A stretch of DNA of 64,000 nt. Origin: Bacillus sp. N1-1. GTDB lineage: Bacteria > Bacillota > Bacilli > Bacillales > Guptibacillaceae. A model generated the notes under the pieces. It was not told where the DNA came from. It saw only the letters and a program-made list of their open reading frames with translations, and did no database searches. This document shows positions 36,097 to 45,494 of the stretch, one piece after another. Positions within the stretch are counted from its first letter, which is position 1, and the number at the start of each line of letters is the position of its first letter. Location of the stretch: the NCBI RefSeq assembly GCF_009818105.1, contig NZ_CP046564.1, positions 2,480,001 to 2,544,000 on the forward strand, in the 5' to 3' direction. A program made the position numbers and the translations under genes.

Positions 36097-37281
36097 TTAA
36101 GCCTGTTTCGTTTTTACGAATCGCTCGATACGATCAATGGCTTCAAGAATGACTTCGAGTGATGTTGCGTAAGATAGTCTTACGTTATCAGGCGAACCAA
36201 ATCCTGAGCCAGGAACAAGCGCTACTTTTTCTTCTTCTAAAAGTCCTTTTACGAAAGCATCAACCGTTTCATACCCTGTTTTCTCTGCTGCTTCTTTTGC
36301 GTTAGGGAACAGGTAAAAAGCACCTTGAGGTTTCACACAAGTAAATCCTGGAATATTATTCAGTTTTTCATAAACGGTGTTCAATCGTTCTTCAAATGCT
36401 GTTTTCATCTCATTTACAGGCTCCTGGGACCCTTCGTAAGCTGCTAAAGCAGCATACTGTGAAATAGATGTAGGATTTGATGTAGAATGACTTGCTAAAT
36501 TCGTCATTGCTTTAATGATTTCTTTTCGTCCTGCTGCATAACCAATTCTCCATCCAGTCATCGAATGAGATTTAGATACGCCATTAATGATAATCGTTTG
36601 TTCTTTTAATTCCGTAGAAAGTTCTGCGATGGACGTATGTTTTGCTCCATCATAAACGAGCTTTTCATAAATTTCATCAGAAACAATAAGAATATCGTTT
36701 TCTAAACAAAAAGCACCGATTTCTTTCAACTCATCTGGTGTATAGATCGAGCCGGTTGGGTTTGAAGGAGAATTAATAATAACCGCCTTTGTTTGAGGCG
36801 TGACGGCTTTTTCTAGCTGTGCCACTGTTATTTTAAATGCATGATCTTCTTTACCTTCTACATAAACTGGATTTCCACCAGCTAGCTTAACTTGTTCAGG
36901 ATAACTTACCCAGTAAGGTGTAGGGATAATGACTTCATCACCTTCATCAAGAATTACTTGAAACAGTGTATAAAGCGCATGTTTCGCTCCTGTACACACA
37001 ATGATTTCATCAGCATTGTAAGCAATGTTTTGATCTTCCTGAAACTTTGCGATAATGCTTTCTTTTAGAGGGAGAATACCACCTGAAGGCGTATATTTTG
37101 TTAGTCCCTCATCCATTGCTTTCTTAGCTGCATTAAGAATATGTGAAGGCGTATTAAAGTCAGGTTCCCCTGCACCAAGTGCGATTACATCATGACCTTC
37201 AGCTTTCAACGCTTTAGCTTTTGCTGTGATTTCTAACGTGGCAGATGGTGTCAGAGCTGCTACACGAGTTGATAATTGCAT
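36097..37281 (-). CDS. aspB: Aspartate aminotransferase (class I)
   Basis: This 394-residue PLP aminotransferase interconverts aspartate/2-oxoglutarate and oxaloacetate/glutamate. Signatures: GAGEPDFNTP, the cofactor-binding region NSPSNPTGSIY, DEIYEKL and the Schiff-base lysine in INGVSKSHSMTGWRIG. ATG 37281 has GGGAGG 8 nt upstream; the longer frame has none. It is in the conserved dinG-ypmA-ypmB-aspB-asnS order. Confidence 0.95.
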   Translation of the reverse strand: MQLSTRVAALTPSATLEITAKAKALKAEGHDVIALGAGEPDFNTPSHILNAAKKAMDEGLTKYTPSGGILPLKESIIAKFQEDQNIAYNADEIIVCTGAKHALYTLFQVILDEGDEVIIPTPYWVSYPEQVKLAGGNPVYVEGKEDHAFKITVAQLEKAVTPQTKAVIINSPSNPTGSIYTPDELKEIGAFCLENDILIVSDEIYEKLVYDGAKHTSIAELSTELKEQTIIINGVSKSHSMTGWRIGYAAGRKEIIKAMTNLASHSTSNPTSISQYAALAAYEGSQEPVNEMKTAFEERLNTVYEKLNNIPGFTCVKPQGAFYLFPNAKEAAEKTGYETVDAFVKGLLEEEKVALVPGSGFGSPDNVRLSYATSLEVILEAIDRIERFVKTKQA

Positions 37282-37303
37282 TTCTCTTCCTCCCTTAAGT
37301 ACA

Positions 37304-37801
37304 TTAACTTTGTTTAATCGACCGTGATCGCCAGTAGTCCCCATTACTAAAGTAATAATAAGCAAACGTATAGCGATTGTCGGTATCAATAAACGTTGCT
37401 TCCCATACAAGTACTTGTTTCTTTTCTTGATTCACTTCAATACCTGGTTTAATATTAATAATCTCTTGTGGAGAAAATTCATTGTTCAATTTCTTTTTAA
37501 CCGTTTCTGCACTAACGCCTTCCTCCACTTTCTTTGTTATAAGAGGTTGATCGTTGTCTGGCACAAAAACGTAAACCTCATCATCGTTCTCATCGCTTCC
37601 TTGTAAGACGACATATGCATGACTCGTCCCATGATATTGGACGGCATTATCAACTTCTTCGATTACTGCTTCAGATTCAGCTCGAGCAATCGCTTTGTCC
37701 TCTAACTTATTAGGATGATCCGTAATGGCATTATAAAAGGATACTCCTTGCCATATCATCAATGCTACGATAACACCAGCAATAATTCCTATCAGTCGCA
37801 T
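37304..37801 (-). CDS. ypmB: YpmB-like membrane-anchored protein (DUF5590/PepSY-like)
   Basis: The 165-residue protein has an N-terminal helix (about 3-24) that anchors an outside-facing domain with two repeated alpha/beta units, as in PepSY-type domains. The position between ypmA and aspB matches B. subtilis YpmB. The function is not established. AGGGTGATAG precedes the ATG. It lies 22 nt upstream of aspB and is probably co-transcribed with it. Confidence 0.85.
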   Translation of the reverse strand: MRLIGIIAGVIVALMIWQGVSFYNAITDHPNKLEDKAIARAESEAVIEEVDNAVQYHGTSHAYVVLQGSDENDDEVYVFVPDNDQPLITKKVEEGVSAETVKKKLNNEFSPQEIINIKPGIEVNQEKKQVLVWEATFIDTDNRYTFAYYYFSNGDYWRSRSIKQS

Positions 37802-37813
37802 ACTATCACCCTA

Positions 37814-37984
37814 TTATGTACGATAGATCGTGAAAATCATTTGATCCTGATCTTCTTCATCAAGTGCAAGCCCAAACATAAGATCTTTTTCTTTTAACGT
37901 ACGATTTAACGAATCTACAATTTTGTAAATATCAAGGGACTTACTCACTTTTACTGTCGATAAAACTTCAATGTTGCTTTCCAT
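37814..37984 (-). CDS. ypmA: YpmA-like small protein (DUF4264)
   Basis: This 56-residue protein begins MESNIEVLSTVKVSKSLDIY and is acidic, with a DEEDQDQM stretch. Size and position (12 nt upstream of ypmB) match B. subtilis YpmA. The function is unknown. GGGAG lies 9 nt before the ATG chosen. Confidence 0.85.
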   Translation of the reverse strand: MESNIEVLSTVKVSKSLDIYKIVDSLNRTLKEKDLMFGLALDEEDQDQMIFTIYRT

Positions 37985-38057
37985 TCCTGTCATCTCCCTA
38001 TGCTATATGTGTTGATGCCTATGTGGAGTGCTGCGCTTGTTCCGGGATAAATTTACT

Positions 38058-38163
38058 ACTTATAGATGGCAAAAGGTGTGACAAACTATAAGTACCGTCA
38101 GAGACGGTGCATTAAATCTGCTCCACTTCCAACAGTGCCTGCGCCATGCGCAGGCTATTTTTT
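38058..38163 (+). ncRNA. Candidate small RNA ending in an orphan terminator
   Basis: Three hairpins follow one another on the plus strand: ACTTATAG/CTATAAGT (38058-38093), CCGTC/GACGG (38095-38107) and GCCTGCGC/GCGCAGGC (38137-38155). The last is followed by TATTTTTT. It terminates plus-strand RNA, but all genes around it are on the minus strand, so an independent plus-strand transcript is inferred. No promoter is clear. Confidence 0.45.
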
Positions 38164-38258
38164 ACGTTGTTTTCTTACCAAATCCTAATAAAAAACATTT
38201 TCTCTTCCTATTCTTAAATAAGTTCCGTTTTTTTGCAACAATTTCGATGAAGAAACTT

Positions 38259-39083
38259 TTATCTTGTTTCTTTTGTAGGAAGTGTTATGACATCATAGCG
38301 ATCATTTTGAATACGAAGGGTCACACTTCCAATTCGGTAAGGGTAGTAAACGTCCGTCCAGCTTTCATTCAAACGTTCGAGTACCGATTCACTTACGTCA
38401 ATGTTGTTATGCCGAAAGATAACGGCCATCTGTGGATCAATCGCACTAAGAAATTCGGTTGAACTGCCATTTCCAGCACCAAAATTAGCCACTTTCAAAA
38501 CTTCTACCGCTCTCCCGGAAGATGCAATTTCTTCTTCAAGTTCAAGATTTGTTTCCCCCATCATTAATAAATCCTGACTTCCTAAGGATAGCATAAAAGT
38601 AACGGAACCTGTCTTAGAGATGTTCAGAATTTCTACATTCACATCCTCCATCAGCTCAAGCTGTTGATTTTCTTGAATAAGCTGTTTTTGAAGGTGTGAT
38701 GGAATAGATGAAAGAAAAGCCGTTTCTACTCCTTTTGATAAAAACACTTCTTCTACATCATAATAGCGAAGCAAATTGGAAAAATTCCCTGTATAAGCTT
38801 CATCCGCATTGGTAAGCCAAACTTTTCTAATTTCCTTTACCTTAAACATTTTCAGTCGATCAATTAATTCTTGTTCGGAATGAGAACTACCTGTATTAAT
38901 TAGCACCGCTCCATTTTCTTTTGATTGAAGAAGAATGGCCTCTCCAATTGAAAGGTCAAGAAACGTCACTGCCACTTCATGATTTCGTAAATGAAGATCA
39001 ACAGATTGAATTGAGGCTTCAGCACCCGTTGCACCGAGCATAAGAATATAAGTACTTATCATCAACACAAGTAATTTCTTCAT
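38259..39083 (-). CDS. Secreted ComEC-type metallo-beta-lactamase-fold protein without metal ligands
   Basis: The 274-residue protein has a signal peptide (about 1-24, ending AEA). The rest follows the metallo-beta-lactamase domain of ComEC/Rec2: VTFLDLSIGEAILLQS, then LINTGSS, then a strand before the ligand loop. Where active members read THxDxDH, this one has LTNADEAYTGN, so the zinc ligands are lost. It is therefore likely to be a non-enzymatic binding protein outside the cell. GGAGGG precedes the ATG. It lies between ypmA and dinG, where B. subtilis has no gene. Confidence 0.75.
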   Translation of the reverse strand: MKKLLVLMISTYILMLGATGAEASIQSVDLHLRNHEVAVTFLDLSIGEAILLQSKENGAVLINTGSSHSEQELIDRLKMFKVKEIRKVWLTNADEAYTGNFSNLLRYYDVEEVFLSKGVETAFLSSIPSHLQKQLIQENQQLELMEDVNVEILNISKTGSVTFMLSLGSQDLLMMGETNLELEEEIASSGRAVEVLKVANFGAGNGSSTEFLSAIDPQMAVIFRHNNIDVSESVLERLNESWTDVYYPYRIGSVTLRIQNDRYDVITLPTKETR

Positions 39084-39126
39084 CACAATCCCTCCTCATA
39101 AAAGTAGTTTGTGATGAAGATGTGCA

Positions 39127-41922
39127 TTATAACCAGAGATCTAGTTCATTTACCAATTCTTCTGTTGTCCCTTTAATTAATGGGACATCCGGTAAGGATT
39201 TTACAAATAATCGCCCATACCTTGTCGAAATGATGCGGCGATCGAATATAAATACTGCACCTCGATCACGCTGCGAGCGCACGAGCCTTCCAAACCCCTG
39301 TTTAAAGCGAATAATTGCTTCAGGTAGCGAAAGTTCCATAAATGGGTTACCACCCGAACTTTTCAATTGCTCTGATCTCGCCTGAAAAACGGGGTTGTCA
39401 GGTGGGGAGAATGGAAGGCGAACGATGATAAGGCAACTTAAATCTTCTCCTGGAATATCCACACCCTCCCAGAAGCTACTCGTACCAAACAAAATCGCGT
39501 CTTCACTTTCTTTAAAATTCTTTGTTAACCTAACCCTGCTTCCGCTATCAACACCCTGACTAATCAACGTTAATTCATCATGAGCGATTAATTCTTTCAT
39601 CCGATGATGTGCTTTTTTAAGCATGTCGTACGATGTAAATAAGACAAGCATTCTTCCCCTCGTGACGCGGGCAATTTGAAGAATCGCATCCGTAATATGT
39701 TCAACAAATTGAACATCCGATACATCTTTAATCATAGGCAAATCTGTAGGTATCATCAGTCGTGCTTGCTCACTATAATCAAATGGAGAATGATATTGAT
39801 GAATAAGTGGCCCAAATTCTTCCAAACCAAGTCGCTTCGTAATATAATCAAACGAATTCTTCACAGTAAGCGTAGCGGATGTTAACAATATACTTTTTTT
39901 CTTTCCGAAGTAGTCGCTTGAAAGTAGGGAACCCACTTCCACTGGTCTACTGAACAAAAATGCCGAATTCAACGATCCTTTAGGATCAATTTCTACCCAC
40001 TTTACATCGTTTTCACTTTCACTAAGAAGAAGATAGTCGACTTTTGAAAGCTCCTCTAAAACAGACGCATGAATACCTTTAAAGTCAGCAGAGGTATTTA
40101 ACTGTTCTCTCGTTAGCTCATCTTCTTTTAAATCAAGTTCTTTCTCTAGCTTCTTCAATGATTTATCTAGATCTTTCAGATAGAAAACCAAACGATGCGC
40201 TGCTTCTTGAATCGCTTCCCATGCTGAGCCATTCTCACCTGTAATCCGATAACTTAATCGACCAATTTCATTTGAGCGATGAATGTTTTTTTGTACGTAC
40301 CGATGAAGCATACGAAAAAGTTCATCAACGTCTCCAAGAATCGTTTTCACATATGCATCAATTTCATTTTTTGTTTCTTCTACTTCGACTTCCAGGTTTT
40401 TTAAAATGCTTAGAACTTTTCCATAAATTCCGTCGCCATCCTTTAGTCCCATTCGGACAAATCCCTGTAGAATCGAGAAATAATCGGTTTTGATGCCAAA
40501 AAACTCAGTAGCAATATCTTCAAGATGATGAGCTTCATCAATCACAGCCTGCTGATAAGCCGGTAATAATTGATGCTCATTAATTAAATCACTAAATAAT
40601 AAAGCGTGATTTGTAATAATCAAATCCGCATTCATCGCAAAGCGTTTTCTACGGTGATAAAAGTCACGCGAAAACCATGGAGAACGGTGATTAGCAGAAA
40701 CAGCTGCATCACTTTTCACCTGATGCCAGAAAAGCTTTCCACCGCTAGAAAGATTTAATTCTTCAACATCACCATAATCCGTTTCAAGCAGCCAGACGAG
40801 AATTTGTGCCTTCGTTAAAATCGTATCGTAATTGTCTTCTTCAACGTGATGTAGCTGCTGTTCGAATCGGGTTAAGTCTAAATAATGACTTCTTCCTTTG
40901 ATAATCGTAGCTTTAAAGGAAAATGGCAAGATATCACGAAGAAAAGGCAGATCCCGCTGTAGCAGCTGTTCTTGTAATTGAATCGTATGGGTACTGACAA
41001 CAACTGGCTTGCCGGAGTTTTTAGCATGAACGACTCCAGGTAGTAAATAGCCTAATGACTTACCTATACCTGTCCCTGCCTCAATGAGAATATGTTGATT
41101 TGTATCAAAGGCATGAGCCACCTGCTTCATCATATCGCTTTGACCCGTTCGCTCTTCAAAGTCCGGGATTGTTTCAGCCATTTTTTGTTCAAACTCTTTT
41201 TGTGCATGCTCAAATTGAATCGATTGATGGGGAGTATCCACTTCAATGGTTTGTTCTTGTAACTTTATCGCAATATCTCGAAAGATCTCAAAATTACCTT
41301 CTGGTTCAATCCTATTCTTTTTGTCTTGCATAATTTCATGTAGGACCACTTCCATATCGCTGTATAGTCGAGTAGAAAGCTCCGCTAACTGTTCGAGTGT
41401 TACAAGTGGTAAACCATACAGTTTATCAAAAAGAAAGAGCAATAGTTCAGCTGTTACTTCAGCGTCGCTATCTGCTTGATGAGGATTATCATGCTGAATT
41501 TCTAAATATTCTGCAAGTGAAGATAATTTATATGCTTCTGCTGTTGGCAATAAAATTCGGGCAAGCTCCACCGTGTCAATCGTTGGTCCTGTAAACGGAT
41601 CATATCCACTCACATCAAGCTGCGCATTCATAAAGTTAAGATCGAAACGTACGTTATGGGCGACAAAATAAGCCCCATCCAATCGTTTGAGAAGTTCTGG
41701 AGCCACCTCTTCAAATAATGGTGCATCTTTCAAATCTTCATCCGTTATCCCGGTCAATTGTTGTATAAATAGAGGAAGTGATTTCTCAGGGTTTACAAAT
41801 GATGCATACCGATCAACGATCACTCCGTCTTCAATAACTGCTAATCCTATCTGAATAATTCGATCCCCATTTTTAGGGGAGTTTCCTGTCGTTTCAAAAT
41901 CTATAATGGTATATCGATTCAT
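39127..41922 (-). CDS. dinG: DinG-family helicase with N-terminal 3'-5' exonuclease
   Basis: This 931-residue protein has a DnaQ-like exonuclease (about 1-165: IDFETTG, HNVRFDLNF, HQADSDAE) fused to an XPD-like superfamily 2 helicase with Walker A EAGTGIGKSLG (about 283), DEAHH (about 480) and the C-terminal motif FKQGFGRLVRSQRDRG. The iron-sulphur cysteines of E. coli DinG are not evident, as in other Firmicute forms. It probably degrades or resolves DNA during repair. GAGGTG lies 7 nt before the ATG. Confidence 0.95.
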   Translation of the reverse strand: MNRYTIIDFETTGNSPKNGDRIIQIGLAVIEDGVIVDRYASFVNPEKSLPLFIQQLTGITDEDLKDAPLFEEVAPELLKRLDGAYFVAHNVRFDLNFMNAQLDVSGYDPFTGPTIDTVELARILLPTAEAYKLSSLAEYLEIQHDNPHQADSDAEVTAELLLFLFDKLYGLPLVTLEQLAELSTRLYSDMEVVLHEIMQDKKNRIEPEGNFEIFRDIAIKLQEQTIEVDTPHQSIQFEHAQKEFEQKMAETIPDFEERTGQSDMMKQVAHAFDTNQHILIEAGTGIGKSLGYLLPGVVHAKNSGKPVVVSTHTIQLQEQLLQRDLPFLRDILPFSFKATIIKGRSHYLDLTRFEQQLHHVEEDNYDTILTKAQILVWLLETDYGDVEELNLSSGGKLFWHQVKSDAAVSANHRSPWFSRDFYHRRKRFAMNADLIITNHALLFSDLINEHQLLPAYQQAVIDEAHHLEDIATEFFGIKTDYFSILQGFVRMGLKDGDGIYGKVLSILKNLEVEVEETKNEIDAYVKTILGDVDELFRMLHRYVQKNIHRSNEIGRLSYRITGENGSAWEAIQEAAHRLVFYLKDLDKSLKKLEKELDLKEDELTREQLNTSADFKGIHASVLEELSKVDYLLLSESENDVKWVEIDPKGSLNSAFLFSRPVEVGSLLSSDYFGKKKSILLTSATLTVKNSFDYITKRLGLEEFGPLIHQYHSPFDYSEQARLMIPTDLPMIKDVSDVQFVEHITDAILQIARVTRGRMLVLFTSYDMLKKAHHRMKELIAHDELTLISQGVDSGSRVRLTKNFKESEDAILFGTSSFWEGVDIPGEDLSCLIIVRLPFSPPDNPVFQARSEQLKSSGGNPFMELSLPEAIIRFKQGFGRLVRSQRDRGAVFIFDRRIISTRYGRLFVKSLPDVPLIKGTTEELVNELDLWL

Positions 41923-42130
41923 ACGTTTTCACCTCAGTTGCTTCAACCCTTCAAGCGGTTACCTTCATTACTTTATCATTTTTTCTCTTGAACGGAAAAT
42001 ATTTTCTAATTCATTTGAACTCATTTTACCTAAAAGCTTTCTAAAACATAGTCCCGCTTTACTTTAGAAGGAAGCGTTCTACATCTGAGAGCACGCATGG
42101 GATAAGAACTTTCCATATCACCCTTCAAAA

Positions 42131-42159
42131 AAATGCCCTGGACAAGGTCCAGAGCATTT
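42131..42159 (-). terminator. Terminator of the panBCD operon
   Basis: On the minus strand a 13-bp stem (AAATGCTCTGGAC with GTCCAGGGCATTT) with a short loop ends in T residues, directly after panD. Confidence 0.88.
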
Positions 42160-42161
42160 GC

Positions 42162-42545
42162 TTATAAAATTGTTGCTTCAGGCTCTAGCCCAATCATATC
42201 AACGATCGTATTATGCTCATTCATAATGGCTACGCGCGGCGTAAATTGTTTTGCTTCTTCCTCACTCATCATGGCGTAGGCAACAATAATCACCACGTCT
42301 CCTTCTTGAACAAGCCGTGCAGCTGCTCCATTTAAACAAACAACTCCCGATCCTCTTTCACCCGGAATAATATATGTTTCTAACCTTGAACCATTATTAT
42401 TATTTACAATTTGAACTTTCTCATTCGGAAGCATGCCTACAGCTTCAATAATGTCCTCGTCTATCGTAATGCTTCCCACATAGTTTAAATTAGCTTCCGT
42501 TACACGGGCACGATGAATTTTACCCTTCATCATAGTGACAAACAT
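42162..42545 (-). CDS. panD: Aspartate 1-decarboxylase
   Basis: This 127-residue pyruvoyl enzyme makes beta-alanine from aspartate for pantothenate. The self-cleavage site Gly-Ser is in [10 protein letters not shown] (about residues 24-25), and the conserved [14 protein letters not shown] and CLNGAAARL are present. It starts 3 nt after the panC stop, as the last gene of the operon. Confidence 0.97.
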   Translation of the reverse strand: MFVTMMKGKIHRARVTEANLNYVGSITIDEDIIEAVGMLPNEKVQIVNNNNGSRLETYIIPGERGSGVVCLNGAAARLVQEGDVVIIVAYAMMSEEEAKQFTPRVAIMNEHNTIVDMIGLEPEATIL

Positions 42546-42548
42546 CTC

Positions 42549-43412
42549 CTACACTCCTATCGCAATTTCATTTCTTGTTGTAACTTTGTTGTCTATGAGT
42601 CGTGCAGCAGTAAATTGAACTGCTACCGCTACTATGATGTTTTCTTTAATCACATCAATGGTTTCTAACGCTGGATATGAAAGAACTTCAACATAATCAA
42701 TCACTCCAGATGTTTGGTTTAAATAAGAAATAATCATTTCTTTAATACGTGCTGGATTCGTTTCCCCTAGCTCAATCGCATTTGCTGCAGCATCAAGACT
42801 TTTTGACAACTGAATGGCCTCTTTTCGTTCAGTTGGCGTTAAATATACATTACGCGAGCTTTTCGCAAGCCCATCTTCCTCTCGGATAATTGGACAAGGG
42901 ACGATTTCAACGGGAACGTTAAAATCCTCCACAAGTCCTTTTATCACGGCTACTTGCTGAGCATCTTTCATACCAAAGTACGCGCGATCTGGTAGAACGA
43001 TCTGAAGCAATTTCATAACGACGGTAGCTACGCCATCAAAATGTCCTGGCCTTGATTCACCACATAACGTATCGACACGTTCTTGAACTGTTAATCGTGT
43101 GGTACGTTCTTTTGGATACATCTCTTTCACATTTGGATAGAATAGGATATCTACTCCCGCCTGTTTCGCAAGTTGTTCATCGCGCTTCAAATCTCTCGGA
43201 TAGCGATCAAAATCTTCATTCGGACCAAATTGCAAAGGATTTACAAATATGCTCATGATAACGCAATCATTTTGTTTCACCGCTTCTTCTACAAGACTCA
43301 TATGTCCTTCATGAAGATACCCCATCGTGGGTACAAAGCCAATCGTCCGGCCAGATCTTAACATTTTTTTAGAAAAGCTCTGCATTTCGTTGATCGTCGT
43401 TATGATTTTCAT
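42549..43412 (-). CDS. panC: Pantothenate synthetase
   Basis: This 287-residue enzyme joins pantoate and beta-alanine with ATP. Signatures: [15 protein letters not shown] (HIGH-like, about 27-41), [13 protein letters not shown] and the KMSKS-like KSSRNVYL. Its ATG overlaps the panB stop by 4 nt. The length is normal. Confidence 0.97.
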   Translation of the reverse strand: MKIITTINEMQSFSKKMLRSGRTIGFVPTMGYLHEGHMSLVEEAVKQNDCVIMSIFVNPLQFGPNEDFDRYPRDLKRDEQLAKQAGVDILFYPNVKEMYPKERTTRLTVQERVDTLCGESRPGHFDGVATVVMKLLQIVLPDRAYFGMKDAQQVAVIKGLVEDFNVPVEIVPCPIIREEDGLAKSSRNVYLTPTERKEAIQLSKSLDAAANAIELGETNPARIKEMIISYLNQTSGVIDYVEVLSYPALETIDVIKENIIVAVAVQFTAARLIDNKVTTRNEIAIGV

Positions 43413-44248
43413 GATCTCGTCCCTCCGTACATCCCCGATAGCTGCTCTTCCTTCATATTAAACGAGTGCTTTTGCTCTGGAAATTGACGCTCTTTCACTT
43501 CTGCAACATACTCACCAATGGCCTTCGAAATAACGTTTGAAACATGACTATACTGCTTCACAAATTTAGGTACATGACCTGTACCATAACCGATTACATC
43601 GTGATAAACGAGAACTTGCCCATCTGCCTGAACACCCGCTCCAATGCCAATGACTGGAATAGAAAGCTCATATGCCACAATTTCCGTTAGCTGTTGAGGG
43701 ACACATTCCAATACAAGCGCAAAGGCTCCTGCTTCTTCTATTGCTTTTGCCTCTCTAACGAGTAAGGCGGCACTATCAGATTCTTTTGCCTGTACTTTAT
43801 AGCCACCTAATACTCCTACAGATTGTGGTGTTAGCCCTAAGTGTCCCATAACCGGTACACCTGCTGTAGTTAACTTTTTAACTTGTGAAATAACTTCCCC
43901 ACCGCCTTCAAGCTTAACTGCATGAGCTCCAGCTACTTGCATAAGTCTTCCTGCATGTGGAAGCGTTTCTTGAAAACTACTATGATAGGTAAGGAAGGGC
44001 AAATCCGTTACTACAAATGTATGAGGCGCTCCACGTTTTACTGCTTTCGTATGAAGAACCATATCATCCATCGTAACCGGTACAGTTGAATCGTAACCAA
44101 GCGCCACCATGCCCACCGAATCACCCACTAACAATAGATCCATCCCTGCTGCTTCTGCTAGTTTTGCTGAAGGATAATCATATGCGGTTAACATCGCAAT
44201 TGGCTCTTTGTTTACTTTCATCTTTTTAAAATCGCTTGTCGTTTTCAT
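43409..44248 (-). CDS. panB: 3-methyl-2-oxobutanoate hydroxymethyltransferase
   Basis: This 279-residue TIM-barrel enzyme adds a hydroxymethyl group to ketoisovalerate, using methylene-THF, to make ketopantoate. Signatures: [20 protein letters not shown], metal-binding VKLEGG and [15 protein letters not shown] lies 6 nt before the ATG. It is the first gene of panBCD, behind a structured leader. Confidence 0.97.
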   Translation of the reverse strand: MKTTSDFKKMKVNKEPIAMLTAYDYPSAKLAEAAGMDLLLVGDSVGMVALGYDSTVPVTMDDMVLHTKAVKRGAPHTFVVTDLPFLTYHSSFQETLPHAGRLMQVAGAHAVKLEGGGEVISQVKKLTTAGVPVMGHLGLTPQSVGVLGGYKVQAKESDSAALLVREAKAIEEAGAFALVLECVPQQLTEIVAYELSIPVIGIGAGVQADGQVLVYHDVIGYGTGHVPKFVKQYSHVSNVISKAIGEYVAEVKERQFPEQKHSFNMKEEQLSGMYGGTRS

Positions 44249-44284
44249 CTTTTTCCTCCTTTTTTTTAGAGGAACATCTCACCG

Positions 44285-44480
44285 CACAAAAAACCTCCTA
44301 ACATGGAAATACAGCAGACAGGGGTATCCCATCAGTCTATGTACGCATAGACTTGCCGCAAAACTCCACGTTAGGAGATTACTTCATCGGTTTTATCCCT
44401 CTGTCCCAGTCCATACGGATCAAGGCAGACTATTATTTTAGTAAGAATAAATGGTGCGGTTCTAATCAGATACCGCCCTT
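44285..44480 (-). ncRNA. Structured panB leader (candidate pan RNA motif) with terminator
   Basis: The minus-strand leader of about 200 nt ends in a long-range stem, CTCCTAACGTGGA (44365-44377) with TCCATGTTAGGAG (44295-44307), followed by TTTTTT. A perfect AGTCTATG/CATAGACT hairpin (44334-44353) is enclosed. Leaders of panB operons in Firmicutes carry the described pan RNA motif, and this is the right place for it. I could not verify the consensus. Control by attenuation is inferred. Confidence 0.6.
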
Positions 44481-44489
44481 ACACCTGTT

Positions 44490-44498
44490 AGTATAGCA
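44490..44498 (-). promoter_or_regulatory. Extended -10 promoter of panBCD
   Basis: TGC-TATACT on the minus strand is a good extended -10, but the -35 is poor. It lies between the birA stop and the leader. Confidence 0.45.
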
Positions 44499-44516
44499 GA
44501 AAATATGACACAATCG

Positions 44517-45494
44517 TTAACAGATTTCAATATCTGCAGAATAAATATAGTGCATCTTCCCACTTTTATCTTCTAAAAGCAGAACGCCTTCTTCTGTAAT
44601 CCCTTTTGCAAGGCCTTCGATAACGCCATTTAACGTTCTTGCCTTTATTTTACGACCTAGACTAACTGCATAGCTTTCCCAAAGAAGTTTGATCATCCTA
44701 AATCCATTGTTTAGATATTCTTCATAAAGCGTTTCGAGTTCATTTAATATGGCCGCCAGAAGGGCTGATCGAGTTATGTCCCTGCCAGACTCAATCTTAA
44801 GTGATGTTGCGGTCGTTAACTCATCTGGAAAATCTTCTTTACTCGCATTCACATTAATGCCCATCCCAATAATGATTGACTTAATTTGATCTGCCTCAGC
44901 CTGAAGTTCTGTAAGTATGCCCACCACTTTTTTTCCATCAATTAAAATATCATTCGGCCACTTAATTTCTGCTTCAAGTCCTGTTTGCTTACGTATCGCA
45001 TGCACCACGCTAACCGCAGCAATCAGTGTAAACTGCGGTGCCCTCTGTGGCGGGAGTTTCGGACGCAAAATAATACTTGTCCAGATCCCGCTCCCACTAG
45101 GAGAGTGCCAGGAGCGGCCAAGTCTTCCCTTCCCTGCCGTTTGTTCATCAGCTACAATGATGGTGCCATCAGAAGCTCCTCGATGGGCCAAATCATGCGC
45201 AATAAACTGAGTTGATTCGACAGTAGGATACGTATAAATGGTTTTTCCTAGAAAATTGGTCGTTAGCTTAAGAGCAATTTCTTCTTTACTTAGCATATCC
45301 GGTCTCGAAACGATTCGATAACCTTTTTTTTGAACTGCTTCAACTTCGTAGCCGTTTTTCCTAAGTTCTGAAACGTGTTTCCAAATAGCTGTTCGAGATA
45401 CATTGAGCGTTTCACTTATCATCTGACCTGAAACGTAGTTTTCTGCATGCTCTTCAAGCATTTGCAGCAGGCGCTGCCTTATTGAGTCTGCCAC
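44517..45494 (-). CDS. birA: Biotin-protein ligase and biotin operon repressor BirA
   Basis: This 325-residue protein has an N-terminal winged helix (VSGQMISETLNVSRTAIWKHV, two parts under 20 residues: VSGQMISETL and NVSRTAIWKH) and a catalytic domain with the biotinyl-AMP loop GKGRLGRSWHSP and KWPNDILIDGKKV. It attaches biotin to carboxylases and represses biotin genes. The start is GTG 45494, overlapping the cca end by 16 nt. Confidence 0.95.
   Translation of the reverse strand: MADSIRQRLLQMLEEHAENYVSGQMISETLNVSRTAIWKHVSELRKNGYEVEAVQKKGYRIVSRPDMLSKEEIALKLTTNFLGKTIYTYPTVESTQFIAHDLAHRGASDGTIIVADEQTAGKGRLGRSWHSPSGSGIWTSIILRPKLPPQRAPQFTLIAAVSVVHAIRKQTGLEAEIKWPNDILIDGKKVVGILTELQAEADQIKSIIIGMGINVNASKEDFPDELTTATSLKIESGRDITRSALLAAILNELETLYEEYLNNGFRMIKLLWESYAVSLGRKIKARTLNGVIEGLAKGITEEGVLLLEDKSGKMHYIYSADIEIC

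Noticed and set aside
36097..37410. N-terminal extension of 43 residues on AspB
   Set aside because: It has no ribosome site, runs into ypmB in another frame, and ATG 37281 has a perfect Shine-Dalgarno.
44249..44516. T-box or TPP riboswitch upstream of panB
   Set aside because: Neither the T-box sequence nor the TPP-aptamer blocks CTGAGA and ACCTGATC are present.
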